From positions 4,667,001-4,731,000 of the forward strand of contig NZ_LR134289.1 in the NCBI RefSeq assembly GCF_900636535.1: 64,000 nt of DNA, written 5' to 3'. The notes under the pieces were generated by a model. It was given only the letters and a program-made list of their open reading frames with translations. It was not told the origin of the DNA and did no database searches. A program made the position numbers and the translations under genes. This document shows positions 1 to 8,119 of this stretch, one piece after another. Position 1 is the first letter of the stretch, and each line of letters starts with the position of its first letter. This stretch comes from Chryseobacterium gleum. Lineage in GTDB: Bacteria; Bacteroidota; Bacteroidia; Flavobacteriales; Weeksellaceae.

Positions 1-1458
1 AAGGCCGCTTCATTATTAAGTTTAAATTATTTCAGTTTTCAGGAGAGGATAGATCAGAATAAAGATAATTTTACAGATGCTACGCTGCAAAGCAGAATTT
101 CGGTTTTTAACAAATGGAATTTTAAAAGAAAGGAAAACAGACAGGCAAGTTTTGCCATGAGATATCTGTATGAAGACCGTTTTGGAGGTGAAATGCAGTG
201 GAATAAATCTTTCCGTGGCAGTGATGAAGTATACGGAGAAAGTATTTATACAAACAGGGCAGAGATTTTCGGATTATACGAATGGCCCATGAAAGAGCAT
301 ATCGTGACTCAGTTTTCTTATAACTATCACGATCAGAATTCGTTTTATGGATCAAATCCGTTCAATGCGACACAAAAGGTAGCCTTTGTACAGACGTATT
401 GGGACAGAAGCTTCGGGAAGCATGATATTACTGCCGGGATTACTTTTAAAAGAACATTTTACGATGATAATACTCCGGGAACACTCGATGCGGACGGAAT
501 TACCAATGCACCGATGAAGTCTCCTATCTGGGGCGCCTTTATCCAGGACCAGTGGGAGATCGACGATAAAAATACCTTGTTACTTGGGTACAGATACGAT
601 TATGATAAAGTGCATCATTCCGTACATTCACCAAGGTTTGCATGGAAATTTAACCCTAATCCTTATCACACTTTGCGTTTCAATTTTGGAACAGGGTTCA
701 GAGTGGTTAATTTGTTTACGGAAGATCATGCAGCTTTGACAGGTTCCAGGGAAGTCGTGGTAAAATCAGATCTAAAGCCGGAAAGATCTGTTAACGGTAA
801 CCTGAATTATATCTGGAAAATTCCGGTAGGTAGCATAATGGTAAATCTTGATGCTTCGGCATTTTATACTTATTTCAGCAATAAAATTGTAGGGGATTTT
901 GATTCCGATCCGAACAAAATTATTTACGACAATCTTCACGGATATGGAATTTCAAGAGGAGCTTCTTTGAATGTAGATTTTAGCTTTCAATTTCCTCTAA
1001 GTATTAATCTGGGAGTCACATATCTGGATGTGTATCAGAAATTTGATAATGAAAATCAAAAAAAACAACAGCTGCATGCCCCAAAATGGAGTGGTACTTA
1101 TAACCTGACTTATAAGTTTGCGAATAATCTGACGATAGACTTTACGGGACAGTTTTACGGACCGATGCGGCTTCCTGTTCTGGTGAATGACTACCGCCCT
1201 GAATATTCACCGTTTTATTCTCTGGCCAATATTCAGGTGTCCAAGAGCTTCAAATCTGGATTTGAAGTGTATTGCGGGATGAAAAATTTATTCAATTTCA
1301 GACCTAAAGATCCTTTGATGAGACCATTTGACCCATTTGATAAACATGTTGATGATCCCATCAATAATCCTAATCATTATACATTTGATACGGCATATGG
1401 CTATGCACCCATGCAGGGAATCAGAGGTTTCCTCGGAGTAAAATATACTTTGAAATGA
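1..1458 (+). CDS. TonB-dependent outer membrane receptor, C-terminal part
   Basis: The reading frame is open from the first base of the window, so the gene starts upstream and only the last 485 or so residues are present. They form the typical beta-barrel of a TonB-dependent receptor: alternating hydrophobic/aromatic strands (for example GAFIQDQWEID, LRFNFGTGFRV), a conserved LKPERS turn between strands, and a short C-terminal strand ending in GVKYTLK. Family knowledge: such receptors import siderophores, cobalamin, metals or glycans across the outer membrane. The plug domain lies outside the window, so the substrate cannot be judged. The stop overlaps the next start (ATGA), implying co-transcription with the thioredoxin-like gene. 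Confidence 0.85.
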   Translation, partial: KAASLLSLNYFSFQERIDQNKDNFTDATLQSRISVFNKWNFKRKENRQASFAMRYLYEDRFGGEMQWNKSFRGSDEVYGESIYTNRAEIFGLYEWPMKEHIVTQFSYNYHDQNSFYGSNPFNATQKVAFVQTYWDRSFGKHDITAGITFKRTFYDDNTPGTLDADGITNAPMKSPIWGAFIQDQWEIDDKNTLLLGYRYDYDKVHHSVHSPRFAWKFNPNPYHTLRFNFGTGFRVVNLFTEDHAALTGSREVVVKSDLKPERSVNGNLNYIWKIPVGSIMVNLDASAFYTYFSNKIVGDFDSDPNKIIYDNLHGYGISRGASLNVDFSFQFPLSINLGVTYLDVYQKFDNENQKKQQLHAPKWSGTYNLTYKFANNLTIDFTGQFYGPMRLPVLVNDYRPEYSPFYSLANIQVSKSFKSGFEVYCGMKNLFNFRPKDPLMRPFDPFDKHVDDPINNPNHYTFDTAYGYAPMQGIRGFLGVKYTLK

Positions 1459-1916
1459 AAAAAATAGCTTTATTTTTAATGTTAGTGCCCTGTTTTTATC
1501 TGTCTCAGATGAAGACGGGCACTTTTTCTGACCTTGAGACTCAGCAGAAAGAAAATCCAAAGCCGGTGGTGATTCATCTGTATACAGATTGGTGTGCAGT
1601 CTGTAAGATTGAGGCCCATCGTTTGAATAAAGATAAAGAGCTGGTGAGTATGATCAATGATCACTTTTATTTTATCAACTTTGAGGCAGAAAAGACGAAG
1701 GAGACCATTCATTTTCAAAATCAGGATTTTGAATATCTGCAGAATGGAAATTCCGGAATTCATGAATTGGCACTGGCATTATCAAAGAATAAAAATCAGC
1801 CTGTTTATCCTTTGTGGATATTTCTTGATCAGCATCAGAATCTGGTGTATTATCAGGAAGGGCAGATGACGCCTGAAAAAATGAAGCAGAAACTGAAGGA
1901 GCTTTCTGGTTTGTAA
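1455..1916 (+). CDS. Periplasmic thioredoxin-fold protein
   Basis: A 153-residue protein with a short hydrophobic N-terminus (signal peptide, about residues 1-17) and the thioredoxin-like active site WCAVCK (Cys47 and Cys50) following a YTDW strand. This matches the thioredoxin-like/DUF255-type small periplasmic family, which reduces or shuffles disulfides. It overlaps the receptor gene by 4 nt, so a role alongside that receptor (redox maintenance or metal handling) is an inference from the operon only. A cis-Pro loop is recognisable near QPVYPLW. The exact substrate is unknown. Confidence 0.8.
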   Translation: MKKIALFLMLVPCFYLSQMKTGTFSDLETQQKENPKPVVIHLYTDWCAVCKIEAHRLNKDKELVSMINDHFYFINFEAEKTKETIHFQNQDFEYLQNGNSGIHELALALSKNKNQPVYPLWIFLDQHQNLVYYQEGQMTPEKMKQKLKELSGL

Positions 1917-1931
1917 GTTAAGAGGTTTTTG

Positions 1932-2113
1932 TTGGAAAACGCAAAGGCACAATTTTTTTCTTTTATTATGCTGTAAGGCGCAAGGATTTTATCTGCAATA
2001 AAATTGTATGTTCCTAATACTATATGGATTAATCTTTGCTGAAAATCTTTGATTTTCTTGCGCCTTAAAACAACCTATTGTTTATTTTTCTTTGCGCCTT
2101 TGCGTTTTCCCAA
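1932..2113. repeat. Nested intergenic inverted repeat
   Basis: Two nested dyads occupy most of this gap. Outer arms: TTGGAAAACGCAAAGGC at 1932-1948 and its near-exact complement at 2096-2113. Inner arms: TAAGGCGCAAG at 1974-1984 and CTTGCGCCTTA at 2057-2067 (perfect). It looks like a dispersed palindromic element of the flavobacterial intergenic type rather than a simple terminator, since the arms are about 70-150 nt apart. Confidence 0.6.
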
Positions 2114-2130
2114 CTTTAAAAATCTTTTTT

Positions 2131-2217
2131 ATTTCCCACAGATTATGCAGATCTCTGTAAAATTTGCTGCATCTACGTGAATTTTTATCTGTGGTATTTG
2201 TGTGATCTGTGGGAAAT
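2131..2217. repeat. Intergenic inverted repeat with 13-bp perfect arms
   Basis: ATTTCCCACAGAT (2131-2143) pairs perfectly with ATCTGTGGGAAAT (2205-2217). A related element with ATTCCCACAG/CTGTGGGAAT arms occurs at 18987-19049, and the word ATCTGTGGG recurs near 63565, so this is a dispersed repeat family. It sits just after the 3' end of the cupin gene. Confidence 0.6.
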
Positions 2218-2226
2218 TCTTTACTA

Positions 2227-2700
2227 TTAAATTTTTGCATCAATCAACACAGCCAGCTGAATACAAGGCTCGTCAGAACGGTTGCTCCATGCATGATTCG
2301 TTCCTCTTTGGATGACAATGTCGCCCGGTTTCAAAAGCGTTTCACCTTCTTCCATGATCAGATACAGTTCACCGGAAAGGATAATGATATAATCCAACGT
2401 AGGAGTCTGGTGCATCATCGGATGAGGTTCGTTTTTTTTCCATTCTACGCCTAAATCTTTATCCGGAGGAACTACTACATACCTAAAATAAGTGCCGTTT
2501 TTAGGTGTTTTCGGAAATCCTGTATTGTGAATTCTGGTTTCAAAGTCTAAGCTGGCTGGCATTGTCTGAGTATTCCATACATCTGAAATGATAAGTCCCG
2601 GAAAATGTTCCACAGCGTTTTCAACCTGCTGATCTTCTACAATAACAGATTTTCCGTCTTTAATTCCTGTTACGATACGTCTTGGTATTTTATTCATCAT
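2227..2700 (-). CDS. Cupin-domain protein
   Basis: A 157-residue single-domain protein. The C-terminal half carries a cupin barrel: HPMMHQTPTLDYIIILSGELYLIMEEGE followed by LKPGDIVIQRGTNHAWSN, with the conserved GD and second-motif His. Cupins are small beta-barrels that often bind a metal and act as enzymes or ligand sensors. There is no DNA-binding domain here. It overlaps the upstream oxidoreductase gene by 11 nt and is probably translated from the same mRNA, under control of the HxlR regulator transcribed divergently. The substrate is not inferable. Confidence 0.8.
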   Translation of the reverse strand: MMNKIPRRIVTGIKDGKSVIVEDQQVENAVEHFPGLIISDVWNTQTMPASLDFETRIHNTGFPKTPKNGTYFRYVVVPPDKDLGVEWKKNEPHPMMHQTPTLDYIIILSGELYLIMEEGETLLKPGDIVIQRGTNHAWSNRSDEPCIQLAVLIDAKI

Positions 2701-3685
2701 TTCTCATGATAAGTTTATGACCCTGGGTCTGGTTATTTTTTAACATAGAATGTGCTTTCATAACAGTTTCCAAAGAAAGATTTCCAACTATTTTATGCTG
2801 GGGAGGAAGAATGGTTCCGTTTTCAATAAGTCTTTTTATTTCCAGTAAACTGTTTTTATAATAGTCATATTTTTTAGTCATACCATACGCGTAATTGGAG
2901 ATATTCATGATTAAAGTTCCTTTGTTGAACAATGTTTCATGAGCATATTTTGTTACCAAAGCAGTAACATCTACATACATACCGTTGATTTTTAAAACTT
3001 CTGCCGTTACTTCTGACATGTAGTTTCCTACGAGATCAATTCCATATTCAAATGGCTCGTCATTATTGGCTTTCAGGATATTTCCAATAAGATTTTCTTC
3101 TTTATAATTGATGATTTGATCACTTTTTAATCCTAAATTAAGAAGCATCTGCCTGTTTTCTTCACTGCCAGCGGTTGCCGTGATCTTCCTGATATTATAA
3201 GCTAATAAAAGTTTAATCAGGAATGAACCAACACCTCCGGCAGCACCTGTAACAAGGATTGTATTTTCCGGGTTTAATTTCAAACGGTTAAAGATCTGTA
3301 AAGAAGTAAGCCCTGCTGAAGGAATAGCAGCCGCCTGCTCAAACGAAATATTGTTTGGTTTAAAAGAAATAATGGCCTCGGGAACGCTTATGTACTCTGC
3401 ATAAGTACCGTTACTTCCCATAGAACCGCTTCCACAATAGACTTCGTCTCCAATATTGAATTCTGTAACTTCTGAACCTATATCTACTACAATTCCGGAT
3501 AATTCTCTTCCTAATATCGGAGAACTGATGAGTTTTCTTTCCAGTTCATTTTCCAGCATCTGGTAATCAATGGGATTGAAACCACTTGCTTTAATCCGTA
3601 TTAATACTTCATTACTTTTACGTTGCGGCTGGTCAGCAAATCCGTCTTCCAGTGTTCCGTTCTTATTTAAAATAACTGCTTTCAT
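2690..3685 (-). CDS. Medium-chain dehydrogenase/reductase, quinone oxidoreductase-like
   Basis: About 331 residues from the chosen start (MKAVILNKNG; an in-frame ATG 21 nt upstream is less likely because it lies almost on the promoter). GroES-like N-terminal domain, then a Rossmann domain with VTGAAGGVGSFLIKLL, the NADPH-binding loop of zinc-independent quinone oxidoreductases. The family reduces quinones or reactive enones. It shares a divergent promoter region with an HxlR regulator, an arrangement typical of electrophile- or quinone-responsive pairs; the inducing compound is unknown. The cupin gene follows with an 11-nt overlap. Confidence 0.82.
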   Translation of the reverse strand: MKAVILNKNGTLEDGFADQPQRKSNEVLIRIKASGFNPIDYQMLENELERKLISSPILGRELSGIVVDIGSEVTEFNIGDEVYCGSGSMGSNGTYAEYISVPEAIISFKPNNISFEQAAAIPSAGLTSLQIFNRLKLNPENTILVTGAAGGVGSFLIKLLLAYNIRKITATAGSEENRQMLLNLGLKSDQIINYKEENLIGNILKANNDEPFEYGIDLVGNYMSEVTAEVLKINGMYVDVTALVTKYAHETLFNKGTLIMNISNYAYGMTKKYDYYKNSLLEIKRLIENGTILPPQHKIVGNLSLETVMKAHSMLKNNQTQGHKLIMRNDE

Positions 3686-3703
3686 TATTGTTAATTTGAT
3701 ACA

Positions 3704-3711
3704 CAAATGTA
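3704..3711 (-). promoter_or_regulatory. -7 promoter element of the oxidoreductase-cupin operon
   Basis: On the minus strand the sequence is TACATTTG, a perfect TAnnTTTG Bacteroidota -7 element, 18 nt before the oxidoreductase start codon. The dyad at 3736-3759 would lie around its -33 region, suggesting repression. Confidence 0.55.
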
Positions 3712-3725
3712 AAGAGGGAATAGTT

Positions 3726-3759
3726 TATATTTGCTACTAGTTAACCAATGGTAACTAGT
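3726..3759 (+). promoter_or_regulatory. hxlR promoter and candidate HxlR operator
   Basis: TATATTTG at 3726-3733 fits the -7 consensus. It is followed by a perfect dyad, ACTAGTTA (3736-3743) and TAACTAGT (3752-3759), eight bases apart. The dyad covers the presumed start of the regulator transcript and the upstream part of the divergent promoter, as expected for an autoregulated HxlR-type repressor. The assignment of the protein to this site is inference. Confidence 0.55.
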
Positions 3760-3777
3760 TACCTTCATGAAACTATT

Positions 3778-4164
3778 ATGGCAAAAATTATTGAAAACGG
3801 TATCGAAAGAGAAGCAAGCTGTACAGAAGAACTGTTTGCAATGCGTGACAGTCTGGATGTTTTGGGAGGAAAATGGAAACTGATGATTTTACGGTATCTG
3901 ACGAACAGACCGGATCAAATGATTCATTTTAAAAAGCTGGAACGCAGTATTGAAGGGATCTCTGCAAAAATGCTGAGCAAAGAATTAAAAGAACTGGAAA
4001 CCAATCTCCTGATCACAAGAACGATTCAGGATACAAAACCTATTACGGTAACCTATGCTGTCACAGAATATGGAAAATCTGTATTTCCGGTAACAGAAAC
4101 ATTAGTCAATTGGGGAATCCTTCATCGTGAGAAAATCAAAGAATCAATGAGTTCTTCTGCATAA
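3778..4164 (+). CDS. HxlR-family winged-helix regulator
   Basis: About 128 residues. The core CTEELFAMRDSLDVLGGKWKLMILRYL is the HxlR signature (LxxxxDxxGGKWxxxIL), followed by a wing region (ISAKMLSKELKELE, then ITRTIQDTKPITVTYAVTEYGKSV). HxlR proteins are dimeric one-component regulators responding to aldehydes, quinones or redox signals. I chose the ATG at 3778 (MAKIIENG) since an upstream ATG at 3748 falls inside the operator dyad. Divergent from the oxidoreductase/cupin operon, its likely target. Confidence 0.85.
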   Translation: MAKIIENGIEREASCTEELFAMRDSLDVLGGKWKLMILRYLTNRPDQMIHFKKLERSIEGISAKMLSKELKELETNLLITRTIQDTKPITVTYAVTEYGKSVFPVTETLVNWGILHREKIKESMSSSA

Positions 4165-4173
4165 TAAATCAAA

Positions 4174-4207
4174 AAAATCCTCAGGCTCATATAGAGTTGA
4201 GGATTTT
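4174..4207. terminator. Bidirectional terminator
   Basis: AAAATCCTCA (4174-4183) pairs perfectly with TGAGGATTTT (4198-4207), with A/T runs on both sides. It separates the convergent hxlR gene and the ABC importer operon. Confidence 0.75.
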
Positions 4208-4227
4208 AAATAATACCAAATTGTTTA

Positions 4228-5082
4228 TTAATTTTTGTTTAACCAAGACTGTACCAGTTCCGGGTGATCTTTCACCCATTCTTTGGCCGTGGCTTCTTTG
4301 TTTTTACTCTGTTCCATTTTCATTAAAAGATCAGACATGTTCTCATCATCAAAATGAAGTTTTGAAAAGAATCTGGCCAGCTCCGGATGATCTGTTGAAA
4401 AGCTTTTCCTGGAATAAGTCTTAATCTGTTCTGCTTCACCATATATCTTTTTGGGATCATCAAGAAACTTAAGCTTCATCTTACCAAACATCCAGTGAGG
4501 CTGCCATCCGGTTACCACAATCCATTCTTTTCGTTGTATGGCATTCTGTAACTCGGTGATCATGGCAATGGTAGAGGAATTGATCTGCTGATAATCCAGT
4601 TTATAATCTATGATTGCTTTATCTGTTCCGGTGGTTAATCCGGCTCCTTTTTCAATGCCTATGATTCTACGATTAAATTGATCTTTATGCTGATTGAGCT
4701 CTTCAATAGAGTAAACAGGAACGTAATCCGGAACCACCAATCCTATACGGCCGTTGTCGTAATTGGTTCCAAGATAAGTTAATCCGGGAAATTTAGCGAG
4801 CTTTTTTGCGTGAGTGTAAGGAAGCCATATTCCCATGAAAAGGTCTGTATCTTCATTATTCATTGAAGCCAGGATCATATCCGTAGAGGCTTTTTGAATA
4901 ATAACGTGATATCCCTGCTCATCCAGAATGGCTTTAGCAAGGTGTGTCATCGCGACATCTTCCGCCCAGCCATCTACCATTCCGATGGTGATATATTTAG
5001 AGTTTTTAATATTTTCACACGAACTTAATGCTGTAAAAAGTAACATTAAAACGGGTAAAAACAGATATTTTAATTGTTTCAT
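4228..5082 (-). CDS. Glycine betaine/choline-type ABC transporter substrate-binding lipoprotein
   Basis: A 284-residue lipoprotein: signal peptide with lipobox ending LSSC (Cys22). It belongs to the OpuAC/ProX family of periplasmic binding proteins for quaternary amines. Trp39 (VDGWAED), Trp86 (MGIWLPY), Trp193 and Trp197 (GWQPHW) are placed where the family builds its aromatic cage for the trimethylammonium group. It is the last gene of a three-gene operon (ATPase, permease, binding protein) with 1-nt gaps, so stoichiometric expression is likely. Role: osmoprotectant uptake. The precise ligand (glycine betaine, choline, carnitine) is not decided by sequence alone. Confidence 0.87.
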   Translation of the reverse strand: MKQLKYLFLPVLMLLFTALSSCENIKNSKYITIGMVDGWAEDVAMTHLAKAILDEQGYHVIIQKASTDMILASMNNEDTDLFMGIWLPYTHAKKLAKFPGLTYLGTNYDNGRIGLVVPDYVPVYSIEELNQHKDQFNRRIIGIEKGAGLTTGTDKAIIDYKLDYQQINSSTIAMITELQNAIQRKEWIVVTGWQPHWMFGKMKLKFLDDPKKIYGEAEQIKTYSRKSFSTDHPELARFFSKLHFDDENMSDLLMKMEQSKNKEATAKEWVKDHPELVQSWLNKN

Positions 5083-5083
5083 C

Positions 5084-5911
5084 TTATTGCTTTTTCTTTA
5101 CAAATCCCTGGGTAATACGGTCGAGGATAATGGCTAAAATCACAACGGATAATCCACTTTCAAATCCTAAACCGATATCCAGATTATTAATTCCTTCCAG
5201 TACTTTCTCTCCCAAACCGCCTGCAGCAATCATTCCTGCAATCACGACCATGGATAAGGATAATAATATCGTTTGATTGATCCCTGTTAAAATCGTTTTC
5301 ATCGCTAAAGGAAGCTCTACTTTAAACAAAATCTGACGGCCGGTAGCTCCAAAAGCTCTTGCTGCTTCTACAATATCTTTTGGAACAGCCTCAATTCCCA
5401 ATGCCGTTAACCTTACTGCAGGCGGCATCGCAAAAATGATGGTGGCAAAAGCACCAGGTACTTTTCCGATACTGAAAAACAGTACTGCCGGAATCAGGTA
5501 GACAAATGCGGGCATGGTCTGCATCAAATCCAGTAAAGGACGGATGATTTTGTCTGCTATTTTGCTTTTAGCAGCCAGAATTCCCAAAGGGATAGAAAGG
5601 ATAAGGGCAGTAATGGTAGAAACAAAGATCAATGCCAGCGTTTCCATGGTTTCTTTCCATAATCCCATTAAAAATATTAAGCTTAGTCCGGCTGCAGTTA
5701 CCACAGCGATAGCTTTTCCGGCCTTCCACAGTGCCAGAAGGGTAAAGAAGAGAATGATTACATAAAAAGGTGTGTTTGTTAATACCCATTCAATCCCCAT
5801 GATAGAGGCATTTCCTAAGTGTTTTATAACATCGAATACAGGTTTTCCGTTTTCTGTGAGCCAATTGATTGCAGTTTCTACATATTGACCTATATCTATA
5901 GTTTTATTCAT
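5084..5911 (-). CDS. Glycine betaine-type ABC transporter permease
   Basis: A 275-residue membrane protein with six or so hydrophobic segments and the BPD-transport inner-membrane signature around AARAFGATGRQILFKVELPLAMKTI, the EAA loop contacting the ATPase. Matches ProW/OpuAB. An N-terminal soluble/amphipathic part (residues 1-40) precedes the first membrane helix, as in ProW. One nucleotide separates it from each neighbour, so it is the central gene of the importer operon. Confidence 0.88.
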   Translation of the reverse strand: MNKTIDIGQYVETAINWLTENGKPVFDVIKHLGNASIMGIEWVLTNTPFYVIILFFTLLALWKAGKAIAVVTAAGLSLIFLMGLWKETMETLALIFVSTITALILSIPLGILAAKSKIADKIIRPLLDLMQTMPAFVYLIPAVLFFSIGKVPGAFATIIFAMPPAVRLTALGIEAVPKDIVEAARAFGATGRQILFKVELPLAMKTILTGINQTILLSLSMVVIAGMIAAGGLGEKVLEGINNLDIGLGFESGLSVVILAIILDRITQGFVKKKQ

Positions 5912-5912
5912 C

Positions 5913-7163
5913 TTATTGGTTGTTTGCGATTTCTTTTAATTCAATAATTTCTTCTTCGTTAAACTTTGTGGCTTCTATGACCAGAGATAACTGGGTCACA
6001 AGACCTAAAAATTTATTGTCTTCATCAATCACGGCAATGGACGATTTATTTTCTGAGATCAGGGGTAACATTTCTTCAACAGTCACTTCAGGGTACACCG
6101 AAGGAACATTACTGTTGATAATGGATTCTACCGTTGGTTCTTTCTTTCTGGCAATGCGTACGACATCGTTAAGGGTAACAAATCCAAGGAATTTATTCTG
6201 AAAATCTACAACAGGTAAGTTTTCTAATCCGGTGGCTCTCATTTTTCGTAAAGCTCCCTCAGGGCCATCTTTTCTGAAACGGACCACCGTAGCTTTATCA
6301 AACATTAAAGATCTTGCTGTAATAATGGTTTTACGGTCTACTTTTTCTACGAACGCTTTTACATAGTCGCTTGCTGGGTTGGTTAAAATTTCTTCCGCTG
6401 TTCCTATCTGTTCTATGACACCATCTTTCATGATGACGATGCGGTCTCCGATTTTAATGGCTTCGTCCAGATCATGGGTAATGAAGACGATGGTTTTCTG
6501 TAAGGTATTCTGCAGTTCAAGCATCTGATCCTGCATTTCAGATTTTATCAATGGGTCAAGTGCTGAGAAAGCTTCGTCCATCAACAATACTTCGGGATCA
6601 TTGGCCAAAGCTCTTGCCAATCCTACTCTCTGCTGCATTCCTCCTGAAAGTTGCGAAGGATATTGGTTTTCAAAACCTGTTAATCCTACAATATCCAGTG
6701 CTTTCTGTGCTTTTTTGTCCCGGGAAGCTTTGCTTTCTCCTCTGATTTCCAGCCCGAAACCTGCATTGTCTAAAATGGTATGATGGGGCAGCAATCCGAA
6801 TTTCTGAAATACCATACTCATTTCCGTTCTCCTTACTTCTAAAAGTTCCTTGTTGTTTTTACTGGTAATATCATCGTTGTTGATGTATACTTTTCCGGAA
6901 GTAGGCTCATTCAGTCTGTTAAGACAGCGCAGTAAAGTAGATTTTCCACTTCCTGACAGTCCCATGATGACAAAGAATTCCCCTTCATAAATTTCAAAAC
7001 TGGCTTTGTTGATTCCTATGGTGCAGCCTGTTTTTTCAAGAATTTCCTTTTTGGAAAAACCTTTGTCTAAAAGTTCCTGTGCTTTTTCTTTGTTTTTACC
7101 AAAGATGATGGTCAGGTCTTCAACCTTAAGTTTTACTTTTCGGGTGTTTTCATTTTTTTCCAT
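5913..7163 (-). CDS. Glycine betaine-type ABC transporter ATPase with tandem CBS domains
   Basis: A 416-residue protein. ABC domain with Walker A GLSGSGKST (68-76), signature LSGGMQQRVGLARAL (about 177) and Walker B VLLMDEAFSALDP (about 197). Two CBS domains follow (about 285-405). This order is that of OpuAA/ProV. In OpuA the tandem CBS module senses ionic strength or cyclic-di-AMP and gates transport, so this protein is probably the osmosensing subunit; that is family knowledge, not seen here. First gene of the operon, with a leader of roughly 360 nt. Confidence 0.9.
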   Translation of the reverse strand: MEKNENTRKVKLKVEDLTIIFGKNKEKAQELLDKGFSKKEILEKTGCTIGINKASFEIYEGEFFVIMGLSGSGKSTLLRCLNRLNEPTSGKVYINNDDITSKNNKELLEVRRTEMSMVFQKFGLLPHHTILDNAGFGLEIRGESKASRDKKAQKALDIVGLTGFENQYPSQLSGGMQQRVGLARALANDPEVLLMDEAFSALDPLIKSEMQDQMLELQNTLQKTIVFITHDLDEAIKIGDRIVIMKDGVIEQIGTAEEILTNPASDYVKAFVEKVDRKTIITARSLMFDKATVVRFRKDGPEGALRKMRATGLENLPVVDFQNKFLGFVTLNDVVRIARKKEPTVESIINSNVPSVYPEVTVEEMLPLISENKSSIAVIDEDNKFLGLVTQLSLVIEATKFNEEEIIELKEIANNQ

Positions 7164-7310
7164 ATTCAGAATTTTTCAATTAATAATTTGATATAAAAAC
7201 TGTACACCAGTTTAGTATATACATTTAGCTTTCGTTGTTCTGCTGATGACGATAGGATAAAATAATTTGCCGGGCCTTTAGTGATAAAAGCTTCAAACAA
7301 AAAATAACAG

Positions 7311-7333
7311 CATAAAGACCTGATGGTCTTATG
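7311..7333 (-). promoter_or_regulatory. Hairpin in the leader of the ABC importer operon
   Basis: On the minus strand AAGACC-ATCA-GGTCTT is a perfect stem extended by further pairing (CATAAGACC with GGTCTTTATG, one bulge), followed within a few bases by a U-rich tract. It could act as an attenuator or mRNA-stability element; no known riboswitch is recognised. Confidence 0.35.
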
Positions 7334-7501
7334 TTTATTTTAAATATTTCAATAGATTATACTCTAGAAAAAGAGTGTATTATGCAAAAGAAATTAATCT
7401 TTTTACATAGAGTCTACAATTAAATTACTGATGAGGTAATTACAGATATGTGTACTGAACAACTTGAATGGCTACATTTCATCAAAATGCTTGCCAGTAT
7501 C

Positions 7502-7541
7502 AAAAAACTGTATATCAGTTTTTTATGACGGTGCAAATTTA
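7502..7541 (-). promoter_or_regulatory. Promoter and 5' hairpin of the ABC importer operon
   Basis: TAAATTTG on the minus strand (7541-7534) fits the -7 element. Immediately downstream, AAAAAACTG (7502-7510) and CAGTTTTTT (7516-7524) form a 9-bp stem at the very start of the predicted transcript. The remaining gap up to 7688 shows no gene. Confidence 0.45.
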
Positions 7542-7688
7542 CAAAATTTATATTAAATGGATTTTTGTGTAGATAAGTTGTTGATTTTCAGTGTGGTTTT
7601 GAAATAGTATTTTCATGATGATTTTTCTCTTATTATGAAAGTTAAGAGAATGGTGATTGGAAAGAAATCTTTATGATAGCTTGTCAAG

Positions 7689-8054
7689 TTATTTCAGTAA
7701 AACGGCAATAATCGCAAGGATAGCGGGTAATGCCTGAACGAAAAATATTTTTTTAGTGGCAGAAATGGCTCCATAGATTCCGGCCACAGCTACACATCCT
7801 AAAAAGAATAATGCCACATTGGTCTGCCATTGCGGATCTTTAATCAAAAATGACCAGATCAGTCCTGCAGCCAGAAAACCATTGTAAAGCCCCTGATTGG
7901 CAGCAAGTCCTTTCGTCGGTTTAAACATCTCCGCAGGCAAAGCTGCTTTAAAAACTTCTTTTCCTTTGGTTTCCCAGGCAAACATTTCCATCCAAAGGAT
8001 ATAAAGGTGTTCCAGTGCAACAACAGCGGTCAGAATTTTAGCAACGATTTCCAT
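7689..8054 (-). CDS. DUF1304-family membrane protein
   Basis: A 121-residue protein with four hydrophobic segments. The motif HLYILWMEMFAW near the N-terminus and GLAANQGLYNGFLAAGLIW in the middle are hallmarks of DUF1304 proteins, small inner-membrane proteins without an assigned biochemical role. It is divergent from a Crp/Fnr regulator gene, whose start lies 65 nt away, so the two may be co-regulated. Confidence 0.8.
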   Translation of the reverse strand: MEIVAKILTAVVALEHLYILWMEMFAWETKGKEVFKAALPAEMFKPTKGLAANQGLYNGFLAAGLIWSFLIKDPQWQTNVALFFLGCVAVAGIYGAISATKKIFFVQALPAILAIIAVLLK

Positions 8055-8095
8055 GATTCAATATTTTTCTCATTGTAAAACTAAAAAAATAAAGT

Positions 8096-8103
8096 TAAGT
8101 TTG
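8096..8103 (+). promoter_or_regulatory. -7 promoter element for the Crp/Fnr gene
   Basis: TAAGTTTG matches TAnnTTTG and lies 16 nt before the start codon at 8120. Confidence 0.5.
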
Positions 8104-8119
8104 AGTATTAATTCTTACA

